This document shows positions 36,867 to 45,744 of a DNA stretch of 49,447 nt, in pieces; within the stretch, counting starts at the first letter, position 1, and every line of letters starts with the position of its first letter. This DNA is from an uncultured Bacteroidota bacterium. GTDB taxonomy: Bacteria > Bacteroidota > Bacteroidia > 2-12-FULL-35-15. The stretch spans positions 1 to 49,447 of the forward strand of contig CAIXIP010000217.1 of assembly GCA_903919535.1 (NCBI GenBank), in the 5' to 3' direction. The translations under genes were made by a program, and so were the position numbers. The notes under the pieces were generated by a model, which made no database searches, was not told where the DNA came from, and worked only from the letters and a program-made list of their open reading frames with translations.

Positions 36867-36888
36867 TTGTTAATAACTTGTTAATAGC
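36867..36888. repeat. Tandem 11-mer repeat in a divergent intergenic region
   Basis: TTGTTAATAAC is followed immediately by TTGTTAATAGC, two copies of an 11-base unit with one difference. The spacing equals about one helical turn. A 12-base palindrome, AATTGGCCAATT, lies at 36909-36920. Both sit between the divergent genes at 36766 and 36997 and are operator candidates. Confidence 0.6.
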
Positions 36889-36968
36889 TTATTTCTCCTT
36901 TTTCAAGCAATTGGCCAATTAAAGTTTTAATAAATTATAGTTTCAGCATACTGTACAAGGCAATTTAG

Positions 36969-36976
36969 TACTTTTG
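36969..36976 (+). promoter_or_regulatory. -7 box of the L,D-transpeptidase gene
   Basis: TACTTTTG is an exact TAnnTTTG match 20 bases before the TTG start codon. A TTTC at 36941-36944 is a weak -33 candidate at a distance of 24 bases. Confidence 0.5.
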
Positions 36977-36996
36977 AAAAAACCAATTTTTTTCAC

Positions 36997-38661
36997 TTGT
37001 ATCGTAAAATCCCATTATTCTTCCTAATTGCAACATTAACTATTCTAAGTTGTAATAAATGTTCGGAACAAAAACCGAAGGCAATTGTATTAGTTGAAGA
37101 TCCTGGACTCATCAATGAGGAAGTTAATACTTTATTATCGGAGCAACTATCTGATGCAGACACTTCAAAAGCGTTGATTATTGCAAACGATAGCCTTTTT
37201 TCAACAAAACTATTTGTTGAGTTCTATCAGAACAATGATTTTGAAGTTACCTGGACCGACAAAGGAAAACTTAATAATCAAGGCGATACACTATTACATA
37301 TTTTGAAAAATTCGGATGAATATGGCTTGATCGCTGATGACTACCACGTTTCAAAAATTGACAGTTTAATAAAAACGGAAAAAGACAGTATCACTAAAAA
37401 ATTTGATGCGGTAAAACTTTCAGAACTCGACTTACTCTTAACGGATGCCTTTTTTACATTTACCATCAACGCCAATATAGGTCGATTAAATTCTGATAGC
37501 CTAACTCGTGAGTGGAAAGCAAATCAAATGGATACCAACCTGGTTGTTGTTTTAAATGCTGCATTAAAGAAGAATTCTATTCGATCTGCAATAGATTCCC
37601 TTGAGCCCAAAAACGAGCAATACCAAAAATTGAAAGTGGCATTAAAAAAATTCAAGTTTGAGTTTAAAGATTCTAATTGGGATAGTTTGGCTAGTCGTGA
37701 ATCAGATTCTTTAACATTTAAGGAACGTTTAAAAAAACGCCTAATAGCGAGCCATGATTATTGCAGTGAAGTAACCGGAAATGATTCTATCAAGCTTGTA
37801 AAAGCAATCAAAAATTTTCAATGTAAAAACAATTTAATTGAAGATGGGAAAATAGGTAAACTCACCTTCAAATCATTGCAACGTACAAAAGAAGATTACA
37901 TTCATCAGATTGAAATGAATATGGAGCGCTGGCGCTGGAAACATGCACCTTCCGACAAACAATTTGTTTGGGTAAATATTCCTAAATACGAAATGCGGGT
38001 TATAGAGGAAGATTCACTCGTGATGAAATCGAGGGTAATCACCGGTGCACCTGACCATCAAACACCATTGTTGAAAAGCACCATTCGTTATTTTATTATT
38101 TATCCTTATTGGACAGTTCCATTTAGCATTGCAACAAAAGAGATCTTACCAATTTTAAAACGTGATACAACTTATTTGAGAAGAAAAAACTTTGATGTTC
38201 TTGATGGAAACAACAAAATTGTTGACCCGAAAAAGATCAATTGGAAAAAATATACGAAAACATATTTCCCGTGGAGGCTTCGCCAACGTATTGGGGATGA
38301 CAATTCGCTTGGCATATTAAAATTTAATTTCGAAAATAAATATGGTGTATATCTTCACGATACCGATAATCGAAAACTCTTTAATCGAGAAATGCGTGCA
38401 ATGAGTCATGGATGCGTGCGGCTAGAAAAATTCATGGATTTCGCTAAATTTCTAATTCGGGATGATAGCGTTAAATATCCTATGGATTCTTTTATGATGG
38501 ATCTATTAATGGAGAAACAAAAATATGTTTACCTAAAACACCCGATACCCATTTATATAAATTATTTTACGACCGAAGTTGACGAATACAACGAGTTACA
38601 CTTTTATATTGATGTATATAAAAGAGATGAAAAGATGCTGAAGTCGTTGTTAAAAAATTAA
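36997..38661 (+). CDS. L,D-transpeptidase lipoprotein, YcbB/LdtD type
   Basis: L,D-transpeptidases make 3-3 cross-links in peptidoglycan or attach proteins to it. The 554-residue protein starts at TTG. A short hydrophobic stretch ending LTILSC gives a lipobox, so it is probably a lipoprotein. A YcbB-like scaffold domain is followed by a peptidoglycan-binding segment near SIKLVKAIKNFQCKNNLIEDGKIG. The catalytic YkuD domain begins at FVWVNIPKYEMRV. Its motif is MSHGCVRLEK with the nucleophile Cys473, and His471 belongs to the SHGCVR signature. The arrangement matches large LdtD/YcbB-type enzymes rather than short YkuD ones. The TTG start is supported by the lipobox distance and the upstream -7 box. 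Confidence 0.9.
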   Translation: MYRKIPLFFLIATLTILSCNKCSEQKPKAIVLVEDPGLINEEVNTLLSEQLSDADTSKALIIANDSLFSTKLFVEFYQNNDFEVTWTDKGKLNNQGDTLLHILKNSDEYGLIADDYHVSKIDSLIKTEKDSITKKFDAVKLSELDLLLTDAFFTFTINANIGRLNSDSLTREWKANQMDTNLVVVLNAALKKNSIRSAIDSLEPKNEQYQKLKVALKKFKFEFKDSNWDSLASRESDSLTFKERLKKRLIASHDYCSEVTGNDSIKLVKAIKNFQCKNNLIEDGKIGKLTFKSLQRTKEDYIHQIEMNMERWRWKHAPSDKQFVWVNIPKYEMRVIEEDSLVMKSRVITGAPDHQTPLLKSTIRYFIIYPYWTVPFSIATKEILPILKRDTTYLRRKNFDVLDGNNKIVDPKKINWKKYTKTYFPWRLRQRIGDDNSLGILKFNFENKYGVYLHDTDNRKLFNREMRAMSHGCVRLEKFMDFAKFLIRDDSVKYPMDSFMMDLLMEKQKYVYLKHPIPIYINYFTTEVDEYNELHFYIDVYKRDEKMLKSLLKN

Positions 38662-38684
38662 GAATGCTGCTGATTAATCAGAAC

Positions 38685-38721
38685 AAAAAAGCCAATTGAA
38701 AAATTTTCAATTGGCTTTTTT
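38685..38721. terminator. Bidirectional terminator
   Basis: GCCAATTGAAAA, a single A, and TTTTCAATTGGC form a 12-base inverted repeat flanked by six A and six T. It stands between the convergent L,D-transpeptidase and cytochrome lipoprotein genes and serves both. Confidence 0.92.
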
Positions 38722-38738
38722 ATTTGAGTTATAAATTT

Positions 38739-39647
38739 CTAATTCGGGAATGCTGTTGTATCAGAAATTGCCTTAAATAAATTTTGCAATGTTGTATCTG
38801 GCATAGCAGTTAACTGATAAGGTAAATTTATCATCGCAGTTCCAGGGAAACCAAATTTTATAAGATGGTATGCATTTGCAGGCTCAGCACGTAAAATACT
38901 TCCAACAGTTTCCACAGTACTTGGAATAGATCCTGTTGAGTTATGACAACCAGCTGTTGTACAATTTGCGTTATAATAAACTTTCCCTTTTATTGCATTT
39001 CCATCTTTTCCAATATTTGTAAAAGAAGCCACACCTCCCGGGTATGCGCCAGAAGTTGTTAGGTCATATAACTTGTCTGTATTAACAGCATTCTCTTTTA
39101 AATATTTTACAATATTCCAGATCATTCCATCACCCATGATCAGACCATAATCGGGCATGTTACTGTTTAAAGAAGTAAGACTGTTATATGTAATTGCTTG
39201 GCGCAACCGCCCTCCTGTATGTTTTACCGCATCAAATATTTGTTTGATGTTATGAGCTGCTGCGTATGTATTTAAATTTATTGAAGAAACATTTGGTGTT
39301 GTTGCGGCTGGCACATTAGTAATTGCAGCACCATTAACTCCTAAAAGATCCATTCCATGGCAAGATGCACAACGAAAAAAATCAGGATGGTTTGTGATCA
39401 ATGTATCAGCAGGTTGAGGAAAATCGGTTTGAGGGATAAAAAATTCATTATAAGCCAAACCTCCTTTTAATCCGTTCGCACTATTATATGCTGTTTGATC
39501 AGCAGTAGAAACTACACTTGCATCCACACCATTTGTTCCGTTTGTCCCTGCAGGTCCCTCAGCACCATCTTTTGCACACTGGGTTAATCCAATGCAAATA
39601 ATCCCTCCAAACAGAACTAATGATAAAAATCTTTTTTTCGCTTTCAT
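38739..39647 (-). CDS. Cytochrome c-like lipoprotein with CxxCH and CX4CH motifs
   Basis: The 302-residue precursor has a signal peptide with the lipobox-like LTQC (Cys24), so it is probably lipid-anchored. A short collagen-like segment GAEGPAGTNGTNG follows. The first haem motif is CASCH (Cys93, Cys96, His97). The second, CTTAGCH (Cys229, Cys234, His235), has four residues between the cysteines rather than two, an unusual spacing known from some multihaem proteins. Met164 in SNMPDYG is a possible axial ligand. The pattern suggests a di-haem, periplasm-facing or surface electron carrier; no peroxidase motif is obvious. It stands as a single gene with a terminator downstream. The partner is unknown. 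Confidence 0.75.
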   Translation of the reverse strand: MKAKKRFLSLVLFGGIICIGLTQCAKDGAEGPAGTNGTNGVDASVVSTADQTAYNSANGLKGGLAYNEFFIPQTDFPQPADTLITNHPDFFRCASCHGMDLLGVNGAAITNVPAATTPNVSSINLNTYAAAHNIKQIFDAVKHTGGRLRQAITYNSLTSLNSNMPDYGLIMGDGMIWNIVKYLKENAVNTDKLYDLTTSGAYPGGVASFTNIGKDGNAIKGKVYYNANCTTAGCHNSTGSIPSTVETVGSILRAEPANAYHLIKFGFPGTAMINLPYQLTAMPDTTLQNLFKAISDTTAFPN

Positions 39648-39728
39648 GTTTTAAAATATTGTTAAATACTGGTTCAGATAATTTATTTTAATAAGATCAT
39701 TTTAATGAATGACCAAAATGATAAGTGT

Positions 39729-39736
39729 CAAAGTTA
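39729..39736 (-). promoter_or_regulatory. Possible -7 box of the cytochrome lipoprotein gene
   Basis: On the minus strand this reads TAACTTTG, an exact match 82 bases before the ATG at 39647. Two TTTG motifs lie 11 and 15 bases upstream of it, closer than the normal 19-21. Confidence 0.4.
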
Positions 39737-39756
39737 TAAATGTATTTCAAACAAAA

Positions 39757-40572
39757 TTAAATTTTTAACATTTCGATTACTTTCACTTCATTACCACAAG
39801 AAACCAAACCTCCGTTTTTATGAAGTAAATTTTGTCCGAAATATATCTTATTATCTCGCTTACGAAACATGGAAAGAGTTGCATTCGGCTCTTTTTCTAT
39901 TTCAGCCGTTGCTGGATTAATGGAAGGGATTACACAACGTGCGCATGCTTTTGCAATCTCCACTTCAATATCATTGATACGAATTTGTTTCCAAATATCT
40001 TCTTCAAAAGCTTTGCTTCCTATAGTTACAATATTAGGACGAAACCTTTGCATACCAATAGGGACTTGTAACCTTTCATTTAAATCATCTAACGATTCTT
40101 GTGCAATCAATAACAAAGGATAACCGTCACTAAACGAAACTATTTCGTTATTCATTGCGTACTCTCTTTCTACAAAACGATCAGTAGAATCAGGCATGTA
40201 AACCAATTTACATTTTATATCGAGTTGTTTGCTAAACCAATTACTTCCTTCAACATACTCGATAGCGGAACACAAATCGTCCCAAACGGTTACTTGAATT
40301 GATTTGCCTTCCTGAATTTTAAATGGAATATCAAACTCTGCCTCCTCAGCAAAACGTGCCTGAATTTTGAAACCAGAATTATGTTGTGAAAGTGAAAACA
40401 ATGCTAGTCGCGACATTTCTCGCTGACTAAAAAAACGATTATTTTCATCTACCAGCATCCATCTTCTATCAAACTGAAGTCCGCGTTCTTCAAGTACCGC
40501 TTGTTCAACACGAATGCCTCCCAGAGATTTTACGGGGTAAATATAAAGATCTTGGATTTTAATGTTAGTCAA
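39757..40572 (-). CDS. MOSC domain protein (YcbX/mARC-like)
   Basis: MOSC proteins bind the molybdenum cofactor and in the YcbX/mARC group reduce N-hydroxylated compounds. The 271-residue protein has an N-terminal MOSC_N beta-barrel, starting with LYIYPVKSLGGIRVEQAVL, and a C-terminal MOSC domain. The segment KACARCVIPSINPATAE contains the conserved cysteine that ligates molybdenum, matching the C..C...DP.T pattern. The only plausible start is TTG at 40572, which overlaps a TAGTTTTG -7-like motif, so the exact N-terminus is uncertain by a few residues. It lies 47 bases after hflX on the same strand. No iron-sulfur domain is fused at the C-terminus, so a separate reductase would be needed. Confidence 0.85.
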   Translation of the reverse strand: MTNIKIQDLYIYPVKSLGGIRVEQAVLEERGLQFDRRWMLVDENNRFFSQREMSRLALFSLSQHNSGFKIQARFAEEAEFDIPFKIQEGKSIQVTVWDDLCSAIEYVEGSNWFSKQLDIKCKLVYMPDSTDRFVEREYAMNNEIVSFSDGYPLLLIAQESLDDLNERLQVPIGMQRFRPNIVTIGSKAFEEDIWKQIRINDIEVEIAKACARCVIPSINPATAEIEKEPNATLSMFRKRDNKIYFGQNLLHKNGGLVSCGNEVKVIEMLKI

Positions 40573-40619
40573 AACTAAAGAGCGTTTATAATTTTAGGAA
40601 AGTTAAAATTGAATAAATT

Positions 40620-41822
40620 CTAATATAAAAAATTGTTATACGGATAGCGTTTCAGATGAAGTTCTTTTGCTTTTTCATAAACTACTTTTTTGAATTCATC
40701 AATATTCAGTTTATTAGTGGCCGAGATAAATAAACACTCCGAATGCAATTTACTCATCCAGGTTTTTTTTAAGTCATCCAAACTTAAATTTTTTCTTGTA
40801 ACAGGAGTTAGGTCATCTTCCTCCTTTTCCTCAAAAGTAAAGGCATCAATTTTATTAAATACCAGAATTATTGGTTTATCACCAGCGCCAATATCACTTA
40901 ATGTTTGATTTACCACATTTACCTGATCCTCAAATCCGGGGTGCGAAATATCAACAACATGAATTAAGATATCTGCTTCACGAACTTCGTCTAAGGTTGA
41001 TTTAAATGACTCAACAAGTGTTGTAGGCAACTTGCGAATAAATCCAACTGTATCAGAAAGCAAGAAAGGCAAATTTTCAATTACTACTTTTCGCACTGTT
41101 GTATCCAATGTTGCAAACAATTTATTTTCTGCAAACACATCACTTTTACTAAGCATATTCATGATGGTGGATTTACCAACATTGGTATAACCTACCAATG
41201 CAATGCGTATCATTTCGCCACGACTTTTGCGCTGTGTTTCCATCTGCCTATCGATGGTTTTTAATCTATCCTTAAGCTGTGAAATCCTATCACGCACTAT
41301 TCGTCTATCGGTTTCAATTTCAGATTCCCCTGCTCCTTTCATACCAATACCTCCTTTGATACGATCTAAGTGGTCCCACATTTTTGTTAGTCGAGGTAAT
41401 AAATAAATTGATTGCGCCAATTCTACTTGAGTTTTAGCGTGTGCAGTACGAGCGCGTGAAGCAAAAATATCAAGAATCAAACGGGTGCGGTCAACAACTT
41501 TAATTTTTATTTCTTTCTCCGCATTTATTTCTTTTTCAAGATTTCGTTGCTGGGCAGGTGAAAGTTCATCATCAAATATTACGATATCGATTTTGTTTTC
41601 AAGAACAAAATTACGTACTTCATTTAATTTACCGGAGCCAATAAATGTACGAGAATCAGGATGTTCCAATCGTTGTGTAAAACGTTTCAGAACTTCTGCA
41701 CCAGCCGTTTCCGCTAAAAAAGCTAACTCATCAAGATATTCAACAACAGTTTCTTCATCCTGACTTTTATTTATCAATCCAACCAGTATGGCTGTTTCCT
41801 TTTTTTTTGAGGTATCGTACAT
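40620..41822 (-). CDS. hflX: GTPase HflX
   Basis: HflX is a ribosome-associated GTPase that rescues or splits stalled ribosomes under stress. The protein has an N-terminal HflX domain (FIGSGKLNEVRNFV, VIFDDELSPAQQRNLE) and a GTPase domain with GYTNVGKST (G1), DTVGFIRKLP (G3) and NKID (G4). The track starts at a TTG at 41879, but I prefer the ATG at 41822, giving 400 residues, because the sequence from MYDTSKKKETAILVGL is where Bacteroidota homologues normally begin. The gene follows the membrane cytochrome gene 63 bases downstream on the same strand and may be co-transcribed. Identity is secure; the start is moderately sure. Confidence 0.93.
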   Translation of the reverse strand: MYDTSKKKETAILVGLINKSQDEETVVEYLDELAFLAETAGAEVLKRFTQRLEHPDSRTFIGSGKLNEVRNFVLENKIDIVIFDDELSPAQQRNLEKEINAEKEIKIKVVDRTRLILDIFASRARTAHAKTQVELAQSIYLLPRLTKMWDHLDRIKGGIGMKGAGESEIETDRRIVRDRISQLKDRLKTIDRQMETQRKSRGEMIRIALVGYTNVGKSTIMNMLSKSDVFAENKLFATLDTTVRKVVIENLPFLLSDTVGFIRKLPTTLVESFKSTLDEVREADILIHVVDISHPGFEDQVNVVNQTLSDIGAGDKPIILVFNKIDAFTFEEKEEDDLTPVTRKNLSLDDLKKTWMSKLHSECLFISATNKLNIDEFKKVVYEKAKELHLKRYPYNNFLY

Positions 41823-41885
41823 TTCTTGCAAGTTATTTTTAGTTAAAGTTTTGAAGTTTCCATCAAAGGAAACCAACAACTTAAA

Positions 41886-42518
41886 CTATTTTTTTAACGT
41901 TTCAACATACGTTACAACCGCTTCAATTTCCTGAGGATTTAAAACGTCTTTAAATCCAGCCATTAAATTAGTTCCATTAATAACACGATCCAATTTTGTT
42001 GCACGATCAGTGGTAGTCACTGTCAAAACTAAACCTCCTGGTCCATTCGTTCCTCCGGTACCATGACATCGTTGACAATAAGCCGTAAAAACAGCTTCGC
42101 CATGTTTTGTTATATCATAATTCGGATTTTTAGTGTCCGCAATAGCTGGGTCTACATTTTGTTTCGCCATTTTTTTCTTATTCACTTCACCTAATCCAAA
42201 TGCACTAAAAATCATTAAAAATGAAATTAGGGCCAGTATTTTATTAGATTTTTTAAAGCCAACAATTGCAATAGGAATTGATAGTAGAACTACAACAATT
42301 TTAATTAATAAAAGGTTTGTCAAGCCAAACTGCATCAACAGATAAACACCGGTAGCCAAAAACAATACGCTAATTATCATTTCAGGCACCTTCACAATTT
42401 TTGTGAATTTAACTAATGCCTCTTTTTTATTTGTCAACAATAAAAAAGTTTTAATCATATAAATCAGTAAAAACAAAATTACTGAAACAAAGTGTGTGTA
42501 TAATAGTCCTTTTAACAT
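41886..42518 (-). CDS. SirB-like membrane domain fused to cytochrome c
   Basis: This is a 210-residue protein with four to five hydrophobic helices at about residues 8-29, 46-65, 68-88 and 94-109, followed by a short linker and a C-terminal cytochrome c domain. The haem motif is CQRCHG (Cys148, Cys151, His152), and Met187 in TNLMAGFKDVL is a likely axial ligand. The membrane part resembles the SirB2 family of small integral membrane proteins, here by hydrophobic pattern and the MLKGLLYTHFVSVILFLLIY start. The fusion places a single-haem carrier at the periplasmic face of the membrane. Function is not established; hflX follows on the same strand without an evident link. Confidence 0.75.
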   Translation of the reverse strand: MLKGLLYTHFVSVILFLLIYMIKTFLLLTNKKEALVKFTKIVKVPEMIISVLFLATGVYLLMQFGLTNLLLIKIVVVLLSIPIAIVGFKKSNKILALISFLMIFSAFGLGEVNKKKMAKQNVDPAIADTKNPNYDITKHGEAVFTAYCQRCHGTGGTNGPGGLVLTVTTTDRATKLDRVINGTNLMAGFKDVLNPQEIEAVVTYVETLKK

Positions 42519-42609
42519 GTAGATAGATTTTTTAGTCCGCGTAAAAGTAATAAAAATCTAGCTATAAAACCGTTTGTCCTTATTGAGGAAAAAATCAATA
42601 ATTAAATAC

Positions 42610-42617
42610 TATTTTTG
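42610..42617 (+). promoter_or_regulatory. -7 box of the amidohydrolase pair
   Basis: TATTTTTG matches the consensus exactly and lies 35 bases before the ATG at 42652, giving a leader of about 28 bases. There is no -33 TTTG at the right distance. Confidence 0.45.
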
Positions 42618-42651
42618 TTTTTATTGCTTCACAAAGTATTAAAATGTCAAA

Positions 42652-45600
42652 ATGAAAAAACTAATTATACTCTTTTTTGCCTTATCAATCGGAAGTTTTT
42701 GTAAAGCCCAGGAAACATTTCCTATTAATGGAACTACAAACCCGAATCATACAATTTATGCTTTTACAAATGCTAAAATAATTGTGGATGCTGATGAAAC
42801 AATTGATAATGCCACATTGGTAATTAAGGATGGAATAATCATTACCGTAGGAGCAAAAGTTTCGATACCCAAAGGTTCAGTAGTTTATGACTTAAAGGGT
42901 AAGTCAATTTATCCTGCATTGATAGATGCATATACTAATTATGGTATGCCAGAAACAAAATCGCCATATAAAAGCCTATTACTCCAAATGGGTACAAACA
43001 CAAAAGGTGCATACGGATGGAATCAAGCAGTGAAACCAGAAAATGAAGCATATAAAACCTTTTCGGGAAATAGCCAATCGGCTGATGAATTCAGAAAACT
43101 TGGTTTCGGTGCTGTTCTCACTTTTCAGAAAGACGGAATTGTTAGAGGGTCAGGAGCAATTGTTTCTTTAGCTGATGGAAAAGAAAACTCTTTAATAATA
43201 AACGACAAAGCTGCTTCATTTTTCTCATTTGATAAAGGAAGTTCAACTCAAGATTATCCTTCATCATTAATGGGCGCAATTGCATTGTTGCGTCAAACAT
43301 ATTTGGATGCAGATTGGTATAAAAAAGATAAAACAAAAAAAGAATTCAATATTTCTCTTGAAGCATTTAATAATTTGCTAACGCTTCCGCAGATATTTGA
43401 AACAAGCGATAAATTCAATGTATTACGAGCCGACAAGATCGGAAAAGAATTTAATGTTAATTATATTATCAAAGGAAGTGGAAACGAATATCAATGCTTG
43501 GATAATATTAAATCCAGCAATTGTAAATTTATCATTCCCATTAATTTCCCAATTCCATACGATGTTGAAGATGCTTACGATGCAACAAATGTTTCAACAG
43601 CCGAATTAAAGCATTGGGAAATGGCTCCTGCAAATCCTGTTGCATTGGAAAAATACTTTATTCCATTTGCGATAACAACTGCTGACCTAAAAGAAAAAAA
43701 AGATTTCTGGAAAAACCTTCGCAAAGCTATCAGTTATGGATTATCCGAAAAACAAGCACTGAAATCACTCACCTCAACCCCTGCCGAATTATTAAACATA
43801 TCGGATAAACTAGGGAAACTTAAAAGCGGAATGATTGCAAATTTCATCATCACTTCCGGTAATTTATTTGATGAAAAAACAATCATCTACGAAAACTGGA
43901 TTCAAGGAAACGCTTATAAAATAAACGACTACAGCACCATCGACCTGAGAGGAAATTATGATTTTGCTTATGGGAATAAACGATTATATCTATTAAAAAT
44001 TGAAGGTGAAGTTGACAAATTAAAAGGCAATATTTTTATTGACACCATTAAAACTACTGTTAATATTGCTGTATCCGGGAATACCGTTTCATTAAGTTTT
44101 AATCCGAAAGATGGAAATGGAACCATTCGCTTGAGTGGAAATATAAATACTGAATCTTTAAAAATGAATGGGAAAGGCCAAACTCCGGATGGGGAATGGC
44201 TTGATTGGAGTGCAACATTTAAATTAATTACAGATGTTAAAAAGGATGTTGTTAAAAAAGATTCGATAAAAAAGGATATTCAAAAATACGGACAAGTGAT
44301 TTATCCATTCTGTGCGTATGGCAAACCACTTGATGATCGTGATGGATTCAATAAAATTGTTTATGACTTTAAAACCAGATATGATGCAATTTTAATAAAG
44401 CATGTAACTGTTTGGACGAATGAAGCGGAAGGTGTTTTAAAAAATCAGGATGTATATATTACCGAAGGGCGAATTGTTAGAATTGCAGATGATATCGGTG
44501 TTCCAAGACTTGCATTCGCAAAAATAATTGATGGAACAGGAAAACATCTTACTGCCGGAATAATTGATGAACATTCGCACATTGCTATTTCAGGAGGAGT
44601 AAATGAAGGAAGTCAAGCATCAAGTTCAGAAGTTCGAATAGGCGATGTAATTAATCCCGAAGACATAAATATTTACAGACAACTTTCAGGAGGTGTAACC
44701 ACTTCACAATTGCTTCACGGGTCAGCAAATCCGATTGGCGGACAATCTGCAGTTATCAAATTAAGATGGGGAAAATCACCCGAAGAAATGAAATTTGAAA
44801 AAGCTGATGGCTTTATCAAATTTGCATTGGGAGAAAACGTAAAACAAAGTAATGCAGGAGATTTTAATACGATGCGCTTCCCACAAACACGCATGGGAGT
44901 TGAACAAGTGTATTACGATTTTTTTACCAGAGCAAAAGAATATGATGCAAAACAAAAAACATTTGCTGCATTATCAGAAAAGGCAAAAACCAATGCTGCT
45001 CCTTTCCGTAGAGATCTTGAACTAGAAGCAATTACAGAAATATTAAATCAGAAACGTTTTATTACTTGTCATTCCTACGTTCAATCTGAATTGAATATGT
45101 TGATGCATGTTGCCGATTCAATGGGATTTAAGGTAAATACGTTCACGCATATTTTAGAAGGATATAAAGTTGCAGACAAAATGAAGGCCAATAACGTTGG
45201 AGCATCTTCTTTTAGCGATTGGTGGGCATACAAAATGGAAGTTCAAGATGCTATTCCATATAACGCAGCGCTTTTAACCCAAATGGGAATAACAACTGCA
45301 ATCAATTCAGATGATGCTGAAATGGGCAGAAGATTAAATCAGGAAGCAGCAAAATCTGTAAAATACGGAGGGATGAGTGAAGAAGATGCCTTAAAAATGG
45401 TCACTCTCAATCCCGCAAAACTGCTACATATAGATAAAAAAGTGGGAAGTATTAAAGTAGGTAAAGATGCTGATGTTGTGCTTTGGTCAGATAATCCGTT
45501 GTCAATTTATGCAAAAGTAGAAAAAACAATAATTGATGGACATATTTATTATGACAATGAAGATGATCTGAAATTGCGAATGGAAATTCAAAAAGAACGG

Positions 45601-45726
45601 GCACGTATCATTCAAAAAATGCTTGATGAAAAAAAAGGCGGAGCACCAACTCAAAAGCCCGTTTTAAAAAAGCCCAAACTGTATGAATGCGAAACAATAG
45701 AAAAAAACTATTTGAGTGAAGATTAA
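42652..45726 (+). CDS. Two-domain amidohydrolase family protein, N-terminal half degenerate
   Basis: This 1024-residue protein has a signal peptide (LIILFFALSIGSFCKAQ), so it acts outside the cytoplasm. It contains two amidohydrolase-like halves. In the first (about 30-430), the position of the metal-binding HxH reads DAYTNYG, with Tyr94 and Asn96 replacing the histidines, so this half cannot bind metal in the usual way. The second half (about 580-1000) keeps DEHSHIA (His641, His643), the ITCHSYV and FTHILEGYK histidines and AINSDDAEM with its aspartate, so it is probably an active imidazolonepropionase/dipeptidase-like hydrolase. Substrate is unknown. The 428-residue relative follows after 18 bases; the two are probably an operon. 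Confidence 0.85.
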   Translation: MKKLIILFFALSIGSFCKAQETFPINGTTNPNHTIYAFTNAKIIVDADETIDNATLVIKDGIIITVGAKVSIPKGSVVYDLKGKSIYPALIDAYTNYGMPETKSPYKSLLLQMGTNTKGAYGWNQAVKPENEAYKTFSGNSQSADEFRKLGFGAVLTFQKDGIVRGSGAIVSLADGKENSLIINDKAASFFSFDKGSSTQDYPSSLMGAIALLRQTYLDADWYKKDKTKKEFNISLEAFNNLLTLPQIFETSDKFNVLRADKIGKEFNVNYIIKGSGNEYQCLDNIKSSNCKFIIPINFPIPYDVEDAYDATNVSTAELKHWEMAPANPVALEKYFIPFAITTADLKEKKDFWKNLRKAISYGLSEKQALKSLTSTPAELLNISDKLGKLKSGMIANFIITSGNLFDEKTIIYENWIQGNAYKINDYSTIDLRGNYDFAYGNKRLYLLKIEGEVDKLKGNIFIDTIKTTVNIAVSGNTVSLSFNPKDGNGTIRLSGNINTESLKMNGKGQTPDGEWLDWSATFKLITDVKKDVVKKDSIKKDIQKYGQVIYPFCAYGKPLDDRDGFNKIVYDFKTRYDAILIKHVTVWTNEAEGVLKNQDVYITEGRIVRIADDIGVPRLAFAKIIDGTGKHLTAGIIDEHSHIAISGGVNEGSQASSSEVRIGDVINPEDINIYRQLSGGVTTSQLLHGSANPIGGQSAVIKLRWGKSPEEMKFEKADGFIKFALGENVKQSNAGDFNTMRFPQTRMGVEQVYYDFFTRAKEYDAKQKTFAALSEKAKTNAAPFRRDLELEAITEILNQKRFITCHSYVQSELNMLMHVADSMGFKVNTFTHILEGYKVADKMKANNVGASSFSDWWAYKMEVQDAIPYNAALLTQMGITTAINSDDAEMGRRLNQEAAKSVKYGGMSEEDALKMVTLNPAKLLHIDKKVGSIKVGKDADVVLWSDNPLSIYAKVEKTIIDGHIYYDNEDDLKLRMEIQKERARIIQKMLDEKKGGAPTQKPVLKKPKLYECETIEKNYLSED

Positions 45727-45744
45727 TTAACAGAAAAAAATCAA

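Noticed and set aside
41823-41879. TTG start of hflX in the ORF track
   Set aside because: The extra 19 residues are not part of the HflX family start; the ATG at 41822 matches homologue length.
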